This document shows, piece by piece, positions 19,501 through 26,731 of a stretch of 33,756 bases of DNA. The stretch spans positions 1 through 33,756 of the forward strand of contig CAYPCH010000029.1 of the NCBI GenBank assembly GCA_964409165.1, written 5' to 3'. The notes beneath the pieces are model-generated. The model was not told the DNA's origin. It saw only the letters and a program-made list of their open reading frames with translations, and did no database searches. Numbering within the stretch: position 1 is the first letter of the stretch; each line of letters begins with the position of its first letter. The translations under genes and the position numbers were made by a program. The stretch comes from CAYPCH01 sp964409165 (GTDB lineage: Bacteria > Bacillota > Clostridia > Acetivibrionales > Acetivibrionaceae).

Positions 19501-21729
19501 TCAGCGGTTATAACTGCTCTATTTACATCCAATTCAGTTTCTAAGTCGGATACAAAAAGTTTTAGTATATCTGACCTGACACTAACACCTTCGAGAGTAA
19601 ATACCGCCGCACTCAATTCAGGTACATGGATAACTGTTTCGGGCATTGATACTTCTTCAGGTGTGGATGGAATAAGCGTGACGGCGGACGGAGCTTCAAA
19701 AACATCTACAATTACTGCCGTTACAGGAAGTAACCATTCGTTCAGGTTCAAACCGGAAGTTTCATCAGCAGGATCATATGCAATTGTTGTATCCAAAGGT
19801 GGACAGAATTATACTAAGACCTTTACTGTGGCTCAGAGCTCAATAACTCCAAACCTTTCCACACTGTTTGAAGGGTACTCTTCCTTTGAACTGGGTATCA
19901 CCGGCACAAATGTTACCTTTGACAGTTCTGAAAGGAAACCGGTTATAACTGTCGATGGGTCCGCCATAAGCAGTGCAAGTGTAAATGTAAACGAGAGCTT
20001 GAACAGGGTAATATTCCCGTTCCCGGCAGGCAAAGCCGTTGGAACGCATACCGTAAGACTTTCATGGAGTACAGGTGTTTATGCTGGATATTATCTGGAG
20101 ACAACCATCAATGTGACAAATGCTATTGTGGATCAGGTTAAAATCTATAAGGACGGAAGTGAAGCTACAAACAGTATTGAAATGAATGTAAATGATATTG
20201 TACATCTTACATTGAAGGCTTTTGATGAAAGTAGCAATGACCTTGGTTATATAACTTCCACCGCAGTATGGAGTTCCGGTAATAATTCAGTTGCAACGGT
20301 AGAAGAAGGTGTTGTTACAGGGATTACAGAAGGAAGTACAAGTATAACTGCTTCCTATGAGGGCAAATCCGATTCTGTTACGGTAGTAGTTTCCGCTGAA
20401 AGCCAACCTACGCCTGTAATTACTCCTTCACCGACACCAGCAGTAACAACACCGCCAGCTGGTGGTAGTAGCGGAGAATCTGGAGATTCCGGAGGTTCTA
20501 CGGGAGGCATAATGCTTGATCCTGCTTTGCCTACACCATCACCTACGCCATCGCCTACACCTATACCGGATATACAAAAGGATATTACCGCAGTTGATGC
20601 AGCTAAGATAGCCGAAAAAATAAAAGGGCTGGCAGGCAGTAAGAGCAATGAAATTAAGTTTGAGCTTAACGAGGGTGAAAAGGCGGTAAAAGAGCTCCTG
20701 CTTAAGGAAGATGCAGTAAATTCAATTATAAATGCCAATGCCGACCTTTTAGTCAAGTCGGGAAGTGTTGAACTGAAAGTGCCTGTGGATATTATTAAAG
20801 GAATGGCTGATTCGCAAGTAAAAATTAATATAATTTCAGTTGGAAACGAAGAAAAGAACAACCTTATCAGCTTAATTCCACAGTCTTCCATGAAAAAGCT
20901 TCAGTTTAGAAGCAGTATTGTAGACCTTAAAATAAGTTCTGTAAAGGGTACAACCGAGAAGAGCATTTCAACCTTTGGCAGAAAAGTAAAAATTGAACTG
21001 GGTATTGACAATGCAGATACATTAAACACCAAAAAACTGGGAATATACTATCTTGATGAGGTTGCGAAAACATGGAAGTATGTAGGCGGCAAGTATAATG
21101 CAGCTACGGGAAAAGTGGGTACAGAAACAAACCATTTTACCAAATTCACTGTAATAGAATATGACAGGACTTTTATCGACGTTGGATCAGACAGTTGGGC
21201 AAAAGAGTATATTGAGCTTTTGGCTGCATGGCACATAACGGATGGAATAGATGAAAACAATTTTGATCCGGGAGGAGTTGTAACAAGGGCTCAATTTGCA
21301 ACCTTCCTGGTCAAGGCATTGGGCATAGAAACTCAAGCCTATAGGGGAAAATTCAGTGATGTTCCTTCTGGCAAGTGGTTTACACTATATGTTGAAGCTG
21401 CTGAAAGGGCAGGGTTGGTAAGCGGCTATGGAAATGGCGGTTTTAATCCAGATGCAAACATAACAAGAGAGCAGATGGCCGCAATGGTAATGAATGCCTA
21501 TAAATACGCAGTGAAAGCCGACATAGCTGTGGAAGCAGGAAAATCAACGGCAAAATTCAACGATGAAGACACAATAAGCAGTTGGGCAAAAGATTCGGTG
21601 TACGCCGCTCAGGCAAAAGGCATAATAAACGGTATGCCGGGCAATGTATATAACCCGTCGGATAATGCTAAAAGAGAGCAGGCTGCAAGGGTTATAATAG
21701 GGTTGCTTGAACTTTTAGGCGAGATATAG
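16597..21729 (+). CDS. SLH-anchored surface protein with IPT-like and Big_2-like Ig domains
   Basis: 1710 residues with a signal peptide (hydrophobic stretch about 13-28, likely cleavage near residue 36, after SKA). A series of about nine IPT/TIG-like modules of about 95 residues is marked by G-x-N-T-x-F or variants near 160, 257, 355, 463, 554, 653 and 739, and again about 993-1172. Three Big_2-like domains with the W-x-S-x-x-x-x-V-A-T-V...G-V-V-T-G-x-x-x-G-x-x-x-I-T-A pattern lie at about 816-904, 906-989 and 1178-1267. A Pro/Thr and Gly/Ser linker spans about 1269-1328, followed by an SLH-adjacent domain to 1520. Three SLH domains (about 1525-1580, 1586-1645, 1653-1710) should bind secondary cell-wall polymer. 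GGAGG precedes ATG 16597. It starts 107 bases after the giant repeat gene and probably shares its transcript, making it the likely wall anchor or partner of that protein. No catalytic domain is seen. Confidence 0.88.
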   Translation: MSTQVNVAVKFRRFLAFVLCFTLVFLSNGFIFESKANSAASFSISPGYSSSSTLSSKLISITASTEAFSPGSAYPRIYKDGVLQDVTITNLESTSTKVSFKIATALQDGQTYTIGIDGPTGYKYQSAASLVVDKPVITGTSPLVSLLKGYDSQKSVTITGGCTNFSLGQTTVEVLSGSTVVSTATVTSVSGSGSTQQLAFNISTGITPGDYDLRVTTGSEVIVKLAALKVLGSQTIVLSQSSLTSSYSNGTTITVTGTNTLFDSDITTVSIIDDEGNDTEKAGTKVVNSKTSLTFPISSGLGAGTYKVQVLTTGSCEEAPTSTLVISQPTGVLKKNDKTITTLGGNYPNLSLKIEGNSTNFQSGSTQLYVFAEGSETPITGKISGSPSISGQTITFTLAGGNSALTPGNYIFKAVTGSQTAEIPFAVVAPSILKVTYNSSIVDTSGEKPEVALGYKSFTMTVSGSNTHFSNDTAVTVEDNSVSVTYTSETEISFSIPEGKTTGSYTIEIDMDGDSNTTGDILTQQFKVGSVATIEAISPNTVINSGDTVTLTVTGNNTHFNTGAPSVDIIGTDENISNIKVINDTTLTFDLSPGSISTPGTYGIQVTINNAVIAETATTSSNILTVTNSGFSNNTPVVYTSGLEFAQIILKGVNLDVSEEAEVSVQGYSVQDMDFNTENNTITFDLPDEITKQGTYTINISNDGSNYSTSIAVVESYINTFSPAYKVYGYTDRAFSISGNVTVAFETGALSSVKFKQGATTKATVSSDDITLSNNILSFDIPAGLDVGIYNIELSWESGKKITVTGSFEIKHEISALALTYNSVDAGASITTYMNKPSFLLKALGTKAQETGTVDRTAKADWTSTDENVVTVSEGTVSIVGAGTAAVTASWDDQSDTVNVTVEGPLSIEISTDSSSNVTLGSQTELIATANYADSTTQNVTSKAVWSSSNTQNAQVDSEGIVTAAGAGSAVITALFTSNSVSKSDTKSFSISDLTLTPSRVNTAALNSGTWITVSGIDTSSGVDGISVTADGASKTSTITAVTGSNHSFRFKPEVSSAGSYAIVVSKGGQNYTKTFTVAQSSITPNLSTLFEGYSSFELGITGTNVTFDSSERKPVITVDGSAISSASVNVNESLNRVIFPFPAGKAVGTHTVRLSWSTGVYAGYYLETTINVTNAIVDQVKIYKDGSEATNSIEMNVNDIVHLTLKAFDESSNDLGYITSTAVWSSGNNSVATVEEGVVTGITEGSTSITASYEGKSDSVTVVVSAESQPTPVITPSPTPAVTTPPAGGSSGESGDSGGSTGGIMLDPALPTPSPTPSPTPIPDIQKDITAVDAAKIAEKIKGLAGSKSNEIKFELNEGEKAVKELLLKEDAVNSIINANADLLVKSGSVELKVPVDIIKGMADSQVKINIISVGNEEKNNLISLIPQSSMKKLQFRSSIVDLKISSVKGTTEKSISTFGRKVKIELGIDNADTLNTKKLGIYYLDEVAKTWKYVGGKYNAATGKVGTETNHFTKFTVIEYDRTFIDVGSDSWAKEYIELLAAWHITDGIDENNFDPGGVVTRAQFATFLVKALGIETQAYRGKFSDVPSGKWFTLYVEAAERAGLVSGYGNGGFNPDANITREQMAAMVMNAYKYAVKADIAVEAGKSTAKFNDEDTISSWAKDSVYAAQAKGIINGMPGNVYNPSDNAKREQAARVIIGLLELLGEI

Positions 21730-21759
21730 TAAATAATACAATAAAGAAATACATTATAA

Positions 21760-21787
21760 AAACCCCTGGATTTCTGTTCAGGGGTTT
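21760..21787. terminator. Bidirectional terminator between convergent genes
   Basis: AAACCCCTG and CAGGGGTTT form a stem around about ten bases, with A-rich and T-rich flanks. It sits between the stop of the SLH gene and the stop of the hydrolase on the other strand, and the right arm touches the latter stop codon. Confidence 0.8.
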
Positions 21788-22763
21788 ATTCTTCAGGCTG
21801 TTCATTCAATTTATTAAGAAAGATAACCACCCTTTTTATGTATTCATCGGTAAATCCTCTAAAACTGCCTATATGTCCTACACCTTCGGTTTCCCAGAGC
21901 TCGGCTGTATTGCCTGCGGATTTTAACAAGTCATAGCTACTTTGTATCGGTATTATCGTATCATCTTTACTGTGGATTAAGAGAATAGGTCTCGGAGAAA
22001 TTTTGTCCACAACCTTTACAGGGCTTACTTTGCTTGTATCAACCCCCGTAAGAATCTTCATGGACAACAGTGTAGTATCGTTGAAAGGCACTGCGGGAAG
22101 CTTACTCCAAACGCTGAGATTGCCTTTTAGGTATTGTGTCAAATCAGCAAAAGGACTGTCGGCTATTACTGCATTGACATCATTGTTTTCTGCGGCAACT
22201 AAAATACTGGTGGATGCTCCCATTGAAAAACCCAAAAGCACAATTTCATCCGAGCCTTTGTTTTTTACATATTTTATTGCTCCTAGCAGGTCATCCTTTT
22301 CAAACAACCCGACAGAGGTCAGATTCCCTTCCGATTCACCGCTGTTTCTGAAGTCAAAGGTCATAACATTATACCCTTCGTTTAGTATTGCTTTTACAAG
22401 AACAAGGGTATCTTCGTCGAATTGGAGTCTGTTGTTCCCATAACCGTGGGCAAGAATTACCGTCCTTTTGCTTCCTTTTACTTCAAAAAACCAGCCTTTT
22501 AAGGTCAGAGTATCGTTTATATCCTTGAAGGTGATATTATTATACTCAGGCACAATATTTGCTGAGAAGACAGGTATACTCTGCCTTTCAGGGTGTGACA
22601 GATCCCACCCTATATAAGATGATATACACATAACTATAACTGCGGCTATTATAAGCAACAGTATGATAAAAATCAAAATATTTCTTACCATATGACTTTT
22701 CCGATTTATGTATGATAAGCTCGATATTCGCACAGTTTTCCTCCTTGTGTTTTTCAAAGCCAT
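21786..22763 (-). CDS. Membrane-anchored alpha/beta hydrolase
   Basis: 325 residues. An N-terminal basic stretch and one hydrophobic helix (about 27-48) anchor it in the membrane, with the catalytic domain most likely outside. The hydrolase core shows the oxyanion motif AHGYGNNR (about 105-112), the nucleophile elbow G-F-S-M-G-A with Ser180, and probable Asp268 (HSKDDTIIP) and His297 (VGHIG). This is the BAAT/BAH-type (YqkD- or Bem46-like) esterase pattern seen in many Firmicutes; the substrate is unknown. ATG 22763 is preceded by a weak AGGTAA. An internal ATG at residue 25 (22691) would keep the membrane helix and is a possible alternative start. It is transcribed alone, convergent with the SLH gene and divergent from the UPF0316 gene. 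Confidence 0.85.
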   Translation of the reverse strand: MALKNTRRKTVRISSLSYINRKSHMVRNILIFIILLLIIAAVIVMCISSYIGWDLSHPERQSIPVFSANIVPEYNNITFKDINDTLTLKGWFFEVKGSKRTVILAHGYGNNRLQFDEDTLVLVKAILNEGYNVMTFDFRNSGESEGNLTSVGLFEKDDLLGAIKYVKNKGSDEIVLLGFSMGASTSILVAAENNDVNAVIADSPFADLTQYLKGNLSVWSKLPAVPFNDTTLLSMKILTGVDTSKVSPVKVVDKISPRPILLIHSKDDTIIPIQSSYDLLKSAGNTAELWETEGVGHIGSFRGFTDEYIKRVVIFLNKLNEQPEE

Positions 22764-22796
22764 TAAAAATTACCTGTTTTATAGTTATTTTAACAG

Positions 22797-22825
22797 TTGA
22801 CTATGTATTCGTTTATTTTTATTAT
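22797..22825 (+). promoter_or_regulatory. Sigma-A promoter candidate upstream of the UPF0316 gene
   Basis: TTGACT at 22797-22802, a 17-base spacer and TATTAT at 22820-22825. The transcript would start near 22832 and cover the small ORF at 22896 and the UPF0316 gene. Confidence 0.5.
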
Positions 22826-22895
22826 ATTTTTAAAAGCAAATTTAGTAAAGTTAAAAATACTTAATCAAAAAGCGTTATATTAAGGGGTTATAAAA

Positions 22896-23012
22896 ATGAC
22901 AGTTATCTTGCACAGAGGTATTATGAAGAGCATAGAAGCGAAGTTTGCTCATTGGTTCATTGCAGCTTTTGTTGCAATATGCTACTATTATAATGGTTTA
23001 CAAAGGGATTAG
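22896..23012 (+). CDS. Possible 38-residue small membrane peptide
   Basis: An ATG frame with a nearby AAGGGG (22882-22887, eight bases before the start) encodes a peptide with a basic N-terminal half and one hydrophobic stretch (WFIAAFVAICYYY). It lies between a promoter candidate and the UPF0316 gene. It may be a small membrane protein or a leader ORF. I recognise no family and codon evidence is thin at this length. Confidence 0.3.
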   Translation: MTVILHRGIMKSIEAKFAHWFIAAFVAICYYYNGLQRD

Positions 23013-23079
23013 GACGAAGTATTCAATAAATTTGAATTATACTTATAAAAGGATTAAATAATAAAAGGGGCTGATTTAA

Positions 23080-23706
23080 ATAGGCATATCAGAGTATTTG
23101 AATTCTGATATATTTGGTTGGGTAATCCTACCGATACTTATATTTGCATCAAGAATAATTGATGTCACATTAGGAACTATAAGGATCATATTTGTTTCAA
23201 GAGGAAAGAAATGTTTGGCTCCCATTCTGGGTTTCTTTGAAGTTATAATCTGGATTATGGCTATAAGTCAAATAATGCAGAATCTGAACAATTTTGCCTG
23301 CTATGTGGCATATGCAGCCGGCTTTGCTACAGGAACATATGTAGGTATAATTATCGAAGAGAAGTTAGCAATTGGAATGCTTGTTGTCAGAGTAATCGTT
23401 GTAGAGGATGAGCATCAATTAAAGCAGAGTCTTTACAAAGCAGGTTTTGGGGTTACTGTGGTAGATGCCCAAGGAGCAAATGGAGATGTGAAAATAATTT
23501 ATACAGTTATTAAGCGCAAGGATTTGAATGAGGTTATGGAGATTGTAACCAACTGTAACTCAAAGGCATTCTACTCCATAGAGGACGCAAGAAAGGTAAG
23601 ACAGGGAGTTTTCAGGTCTGGGGCTGATTCAAACTATAAGAAATCAGGTGTTTTAAACTTGTTTCGTTTTCATAGAATAGACGGGATGAACAAAAAAGGA
23701 AAGTAG
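23080..23706 (+). CDS. UPF0316 (DUF5698/DUF2179) membrane protein, YebE-like
   Basis: About 202-208 residues. Three N-terminal hydrophobic helices (about residues 8-28, 38-58, 65-90) include the family motif A-S-R-I-I-D-V-T-L-G-T-I-R-I-I-F-V-S-R-G. The C-terminal soluble DUF2179 domain includes G-F-G-V-T-V-V-D-A-Q-G-A-N-G and a K-A-F-Y-S-I-E-D-A-R region. Function is not established for the family. The only standard start is TTG 23098, which lacks a properly placed ribosome site. A strong AAAAGGGG (23063-23070) lies nine bases before an in-frame ATA at 23080, and the added residues (I-G-I-S-E-Y) fit the N-terminal length expected of relatives. I therefore place the start at 23080, with TTG 23098 as the conservative alternative. 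Confidence 0.8.
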   Translation: MGISEYLNSDIFGWVILPILIFASRIIDVTLGTIRIIFVSRGKKCLAPILGFFEVIIWIMAISQIMQNLNNFACYVAYAAGFATGTYVGIIIEEKLAIGMLVVRVIVVEDEHQLKQSLYKAGFGVTVVDAQGANGDVKIIYTVIKRKDLNEVMEIVTNCNSKAFYSIEDARKVRQGVFRSGADSNYKKSGVLNLFRFHRIDGMNKKGK

Positions 23707-23766
23707 AAGGAAGCATTATAAGGAAGCACAATATAGAATGAATAATATTTGTTTATGAGGTATGAT

Positions 23767-24660
23767 ATGGCTGATAATATTTTGCCCAAGGCATGGGAAA
23801 GCCTTTTGAATTCTTCTGCATTTATTCCTGTTATAGTAAAAACCTTGGAAAGCTTTCATGACACTACTTGGTCTATGGAGCCGAACAGGCATGAGTCTTT
23901 TGAAATGGTGTATATAAAAAAGGGGAATGCAGTTTTTGAAATATCCGGCTGTCCTGCTGAAATAGGACCTAACGATATTATCATTATAAAGCCTGAGCAG
24001 CCTCACAGATTTATTGTGAAGTCTGAATCTGGTTGTGAATTTATTGTTTTGAGTTTTAAATTTCAGAGCAAGTTCGACAACCAAATTTTGGATTTATCTT
24101 TGGAAGACTTTCTGAATTTCGTAAGCAGTAAAGAGACAGGGGCTTTTATTACTTTGAAGGTAAGTCAAAAAAATGAAATAATAAATCTTTTAAACAGAAT
24201 TTTAAAGGAGAAGGAGAATCCCGAGATAGGCAGTGAGTTTCTAAACTATCTTTTTGTTTTAGAGCTTTTTGTTCTGATTTCAAGGGCTCTTAAGATGGAA
24301 TGGGAAAATAGTATCAAGAATAAAAGTCCGAAACTGAAGGAACTTATTCAGGCTTCCGTTAGTTATATTAACAACAATTTCGAAAGGGATATATCGCTAA
24401 AAGATATTGCCCGATATGTGTTTTTGAGTTCAAGTTATTTTACGAGGGCATTTAAAGAAGAGATTGGCATAAGTCCGATCAATTATCTTTTGAAGGTAAG
24501 AGTTGAAAGGGCAAAGGAACTTTTAAGGGATACAGACCTTAAAGTCAGTGATATTGCATTAAGTGTAGGTTTTTCCAATCATCAGAGATTTAACGATATC
24601 TTCAAAAAATACGTGAAACATACCCCGCTTAAATTTAGAAAAGTAACCCGAGACGGGTGA
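23767..24660 (+). CDS. AraC-family transcriptional regulator with cupin sensor domain
   Basis: 297 residues. The N-terminal half (about 20-115) is a cupin-like ligand domain with the motif N-R-H-E-S-F-E-M-V-Y-I-K-K-G and the D-I-I-I-I-K-P-E-Q-P-H-R-F turn. The C-terminal 100 residues contain two helix-turn-helix units: ISLKDIARYVFLSSSYFTRAF and the AraC signature L-K-V-S-D-I-A-L-S-V-G-F-S-N-H-Q-R-F-N-D-I-F-K-K. Such proteins usually activate sugar or secondary-metabolism genes on binding a small ligand. I chose ATG 23767 because GAGG (23757-23760) is six bases before it. TTG 23749 and ATG 23755 have no such site. It is 228 bases before leuC, with no evidence that it controls that operon. Confidence 0.87.
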   Translation: MADNILPKAWESLLNSSAFIPVIVKTLESFHDTTWSMEPNRHESFEMVYIKKGNAVFEISGCPAEIGPNDIIIIKPEQPHRFIVKSESGCEFIVLSFKFQSKFDNQILDLSLEDFLNFVSSKETGAFITLKVSQKNEIINLLNRILKEKENPEIGSEFLNYLFVLELFVLISRALKMEWENSIKNKSPKLKELIQASVSYINNNFERDISLKDIARYVFLSSSYFTRAFKEEIGISPINYLLKVRVERAKELLRDTDLKVSDIALSVGFSNHQRFNDIFKKYVKHTPLKFRKVTRDG

Positions 24661-24754
24661 AAAAGTACCATCTCGCAAAAAACGTTAAAAAATCAGTTAA
24701 ATAAAGATAAATAACAGGAAGAATCTTTTTTCTAAGAGGGTTATAATTTTTATA

Positions 24755-24825
24755 TACTATATTAATTACGAAAATGAATTTACATTGAAGCGTGATGTAA
24801 AATCTTTATCGCATTCAATATAGTA
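24755..24825 (-). repeat. Palindromic composite element A/B upstream of leuC
   Basis: A 71-base element bounded by TACTATATT (24755-24763) and AATATAGTA (24817-24825). Its 36-base core (24784-24819) is the inverted form of two identical cores at 28781-28816 and 28880-28915, differing only in a GCGTGATG/GTGCGATG block. A partial B arm (TTAATTACGAAAATG, 24762-24776) sits inside it. It lies in the leuC 5' region just after a TATAAT (24742-24747), so it could act as an operator or fold in the leader RNA. Confidence 0.7.
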
Positions 24826-24888
24826 TTATGGCAGTTGGTTTTAACTTTTGAATAAGGGATAAGTATAATAATAAGGAGGTTTTAACAT

Positions 24889-26148
24889 ATGGGAATGACT
24901 ATGACGCAAAAAATTCTTGCAGATCATGCTGGACTTGAAAGTGTTTCTGCAGGACAATTGATCGAAGCGAGGCTGGATATGGTTTTGGGAAATGACATAA
25001 CCACTCCGGTTGCAGTTAAAGAGTTCAGGAAAATTGGGATTGACAAAGTATTTGATGTCAATAAGATTTCAATAGTGCCAGACCATTTCACTCCTAATAA
25101 AGACATAAAATCTGCCGAGCAGGTTAAGTTTGTCAGGGAATTTGCAAAAGAAATGGGGATTGTAAATTTTTTCGAAGTCGGTCAGATGGGCGTTGAACAT
25201 GCACTTTTGCCTGAAAAGGGTCTTGTAGTGACAGGGGATGTGGTTATAGGGGCAGACTCTCATACATGTACCTACGGGGCGTTAGGAGCTTTTTCGACAG
25301 GAGTAGGAAGCACCGATATGGCCGCTGGTATGGCAACGGGAGAAGCGTGGTTCAAGGTGCCTGAAGCAATAAAATTTGTATTGAAGGGAAAACCGGGCAA
25401 GTGGGTAAGCGGTAAAGATGTAATACTTCATATTATTGGTATGATAGGCGTTGATGGAGCACTTTATCAATCCATGGAATTTGTAGGTGAAGGGGTTCAA
25501 AATTTATCTATGGATGACAGGTTTGCTATGGCTAACATGGCAATAGAAGCAGGAGGTAAAAACGGGATTTTTGAAGTGGACGAAAAAACCCTCGAATATG
25601 TAAAGGAGCATTCAACCAAGCCTTATAAAGTATATAAAGCTGACGAGGATGCACAGTATACGGCGGTTTATGAAATTGACCTTGCACAAGTCAAGCCTAC
25701 AGTAGCATTCCCACATTTGCCTTCAAATGCCAGAACTATAGACAATGTTGGAGATGTCAGAATAGATCAGGTTGTAATAGGCTCATGTACCAATGGAAGA
25801 ATAGAGGATTTAAGAGTAGCGGCAGAAATACTGAAAGGAAAGAAAGTGCATCCTGATGTAAGGTGCATTATTATTCCGGCTACGCAAAAAATATGGAAAC
25901 AGGCTATGAATGAAGGCTTGTTTGATATATATATCGATTCGGGAGCTGCGGTTAGTACGCCTACCTGTGGTCCGTGCCTTGGAGGTCATATGGGTATTCT
26001 TGCAAAGGGTGAACGTGCTGTTGCAACCACTAACCGTAATTTTGTCGGTAGGATGGGGCATCCTGAAAGTGAGGTTTATCTTGCAAGCCCTGCTATTGCA
26101 GCTTCATCAGCCATAGCGGGAAAGATTGCTTCGCCTGATGAAGTGTAG
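24889..26148 (+). CDS. leuC: 3-isopropylmalate dehydratase large subunit
   Basis: 419 residues, the length of the archaeal/clostridial LeuC (homoaconitase-type) class rather than the ~466-residue proteobacterial form. With LeuD it isomerises 2-isopropylmalate to 3-isopropylmalate in leucine biosynthesis. The [4Fe-4S] ligands are Cys300 (I-G-S-C-T-N-G-R), Cys360 and Cys363 (T-C-G-P-C-L-G-G-H). Other aconitase-family marks are K-I-L-A-D-H-A-G near the start, D-S-H-T-C-T-Y-G-A-L-G-A and N-R-N-F-V-G-R-M-G-H. AAGGAGG (24873-24879) is nine bases before ATG 24889. leuD and a leuB-like gene follow in the same direction. The 228-base leader shows no T-box. It carries a palindromic element that may be regulatory. 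Confidence 0.95.
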   Translation: MGMTMTQKILADHAGLESVSAGQLIEARLDMVLGNDITTPVAVKEFRKIGIDKVFDVNKISIVPDHFTPNKDIKSAEQVKFVREFAKEMGIVNFFEVGQMGVEHALLPEKGLVVTGDVVIGADSHTCTYGALGAFSTGVGSTDMAAGMATGEAWFKVPEAIKFVLKGKPGKWVSGKDVILHIIGMIGVDGALYQSMEFVGEGVQNLSMDDRFAMANMAIEAGGKNGIFEVDEKTLEYVKEHSTKPYKVYKADEDAQYTAVYEIDLAQVKPTVAFPHLPSNARTIDNVGDVRIDQVVIGSCTNGRIEDLRVAAEILKGKKVHPDVRCIIIPATQKIWKQAMNEGLFDIYIDSGAAVSTPTCGPCLGGHMGILAKGERAVATTNRNFVGRMGHPESEVYLASPAIAASSAIAGKIASPDEV

Positions 26149-26208
26149 ACTTAAAAGCAGAAAAAGAACAGGATTTCGAATTTGTAATATAAAGGAGAGT
26201 GGCTAATA

Positions 26209-26703
26209 ATGAAAGCTCAAGGAGAAGTCATAAAATATGGCGATAATGTTGATACGGATGTAATAATTCCTGCAAGGCACTTAAACACATCAGACCCGGA
26301 TGAGCTTGCAAAACACTGCATGGAAGATATTGATGCAGACTTTGTATCAAAGGTTAAAAAGGGTGATATTATGGTGGCTGGCAAGAATTTTGGGTGTGGC
26401 TCGTCCAGGGAACATGCACCTATTTCAATAAAAGCTTCGGGGATATCCTGTGTTATTGCTGAAACCTTTGCAAGAATATTTTACAGGAATGCTATAAATA
26501 TCGGTCTTCCTATTCTGGAGTGCCCTGAGGCGGCAAAGGATATTTCGCAGGGGGATACAGTAAGCATAGACTTTGATACCGGTAAGATTGTGAATATCAC
26601 AAAGAGCCGGGAATATACAGGGGTGCCTTTTCCTGAGTTTATGCAGGAGTTGATAGCTTCCGACGGCTTGATAGGGTACATCAAAAAGAACAAAAATAAA
26701 TAA
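26209..26703 (+). CDS. leuD: 3-isopropylmalate dehydratase small subunit
   Basis: 164 residues, matching the short LeuD that pairs with archaeal-type LeuC. Landmarks are Y-G-D-N-V-D-T-D-V-I-I-P-A-R-H-L near the N-terminus, the substrate loop G-K-N-F-G-C-G-S-S-R-E-H-A-P, and F-A-R-I-F-Y-R-N-A-I-N-I-G-L-P. The swivelling domain completes the dehydratase active site. AAAGGAGAG lies just before ATG 26209. It is 60 bases after leuC and 28 bases before the next gene, so one operon is likely. Confidence 0.95.
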   Translation: MKAQGEVIKYGDNVDTDVIIPARHLNTSDPDELAKHCMEDIDADFVSKVKKGDIMVAGKNFGCGSSREHAPISIKASGISCVIAETFARIFYRNAINIGLPILECPEAAKDISQGDTVSIDFDTGKIVNITKSREYTGVPFPEFMQELIASDGLIGYIKKNKNK

Positions 26704-26731
26704 TGCAAATGACATATATTTAAAGGAGGAA

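Noticed and set aside
20355..20891. 178-residue minus-strand ORF
   Set aside because: It is antisense to the linker and SLH-adjacent domain of the 1710-residue protein and has no ribosome site.
24841..24870. TATAAT at 24864-24869 as the leuC promoter
   Set aside because: It is so close to the ribosome binding site that the transcript would lack it.
24661..24888. T-box or leucine attenuator before leuC
   Set aside because: No T-box AGGGTGGNACCGCG sequence and no leucine-rich leader peptide was found; only the palindromic element is there.
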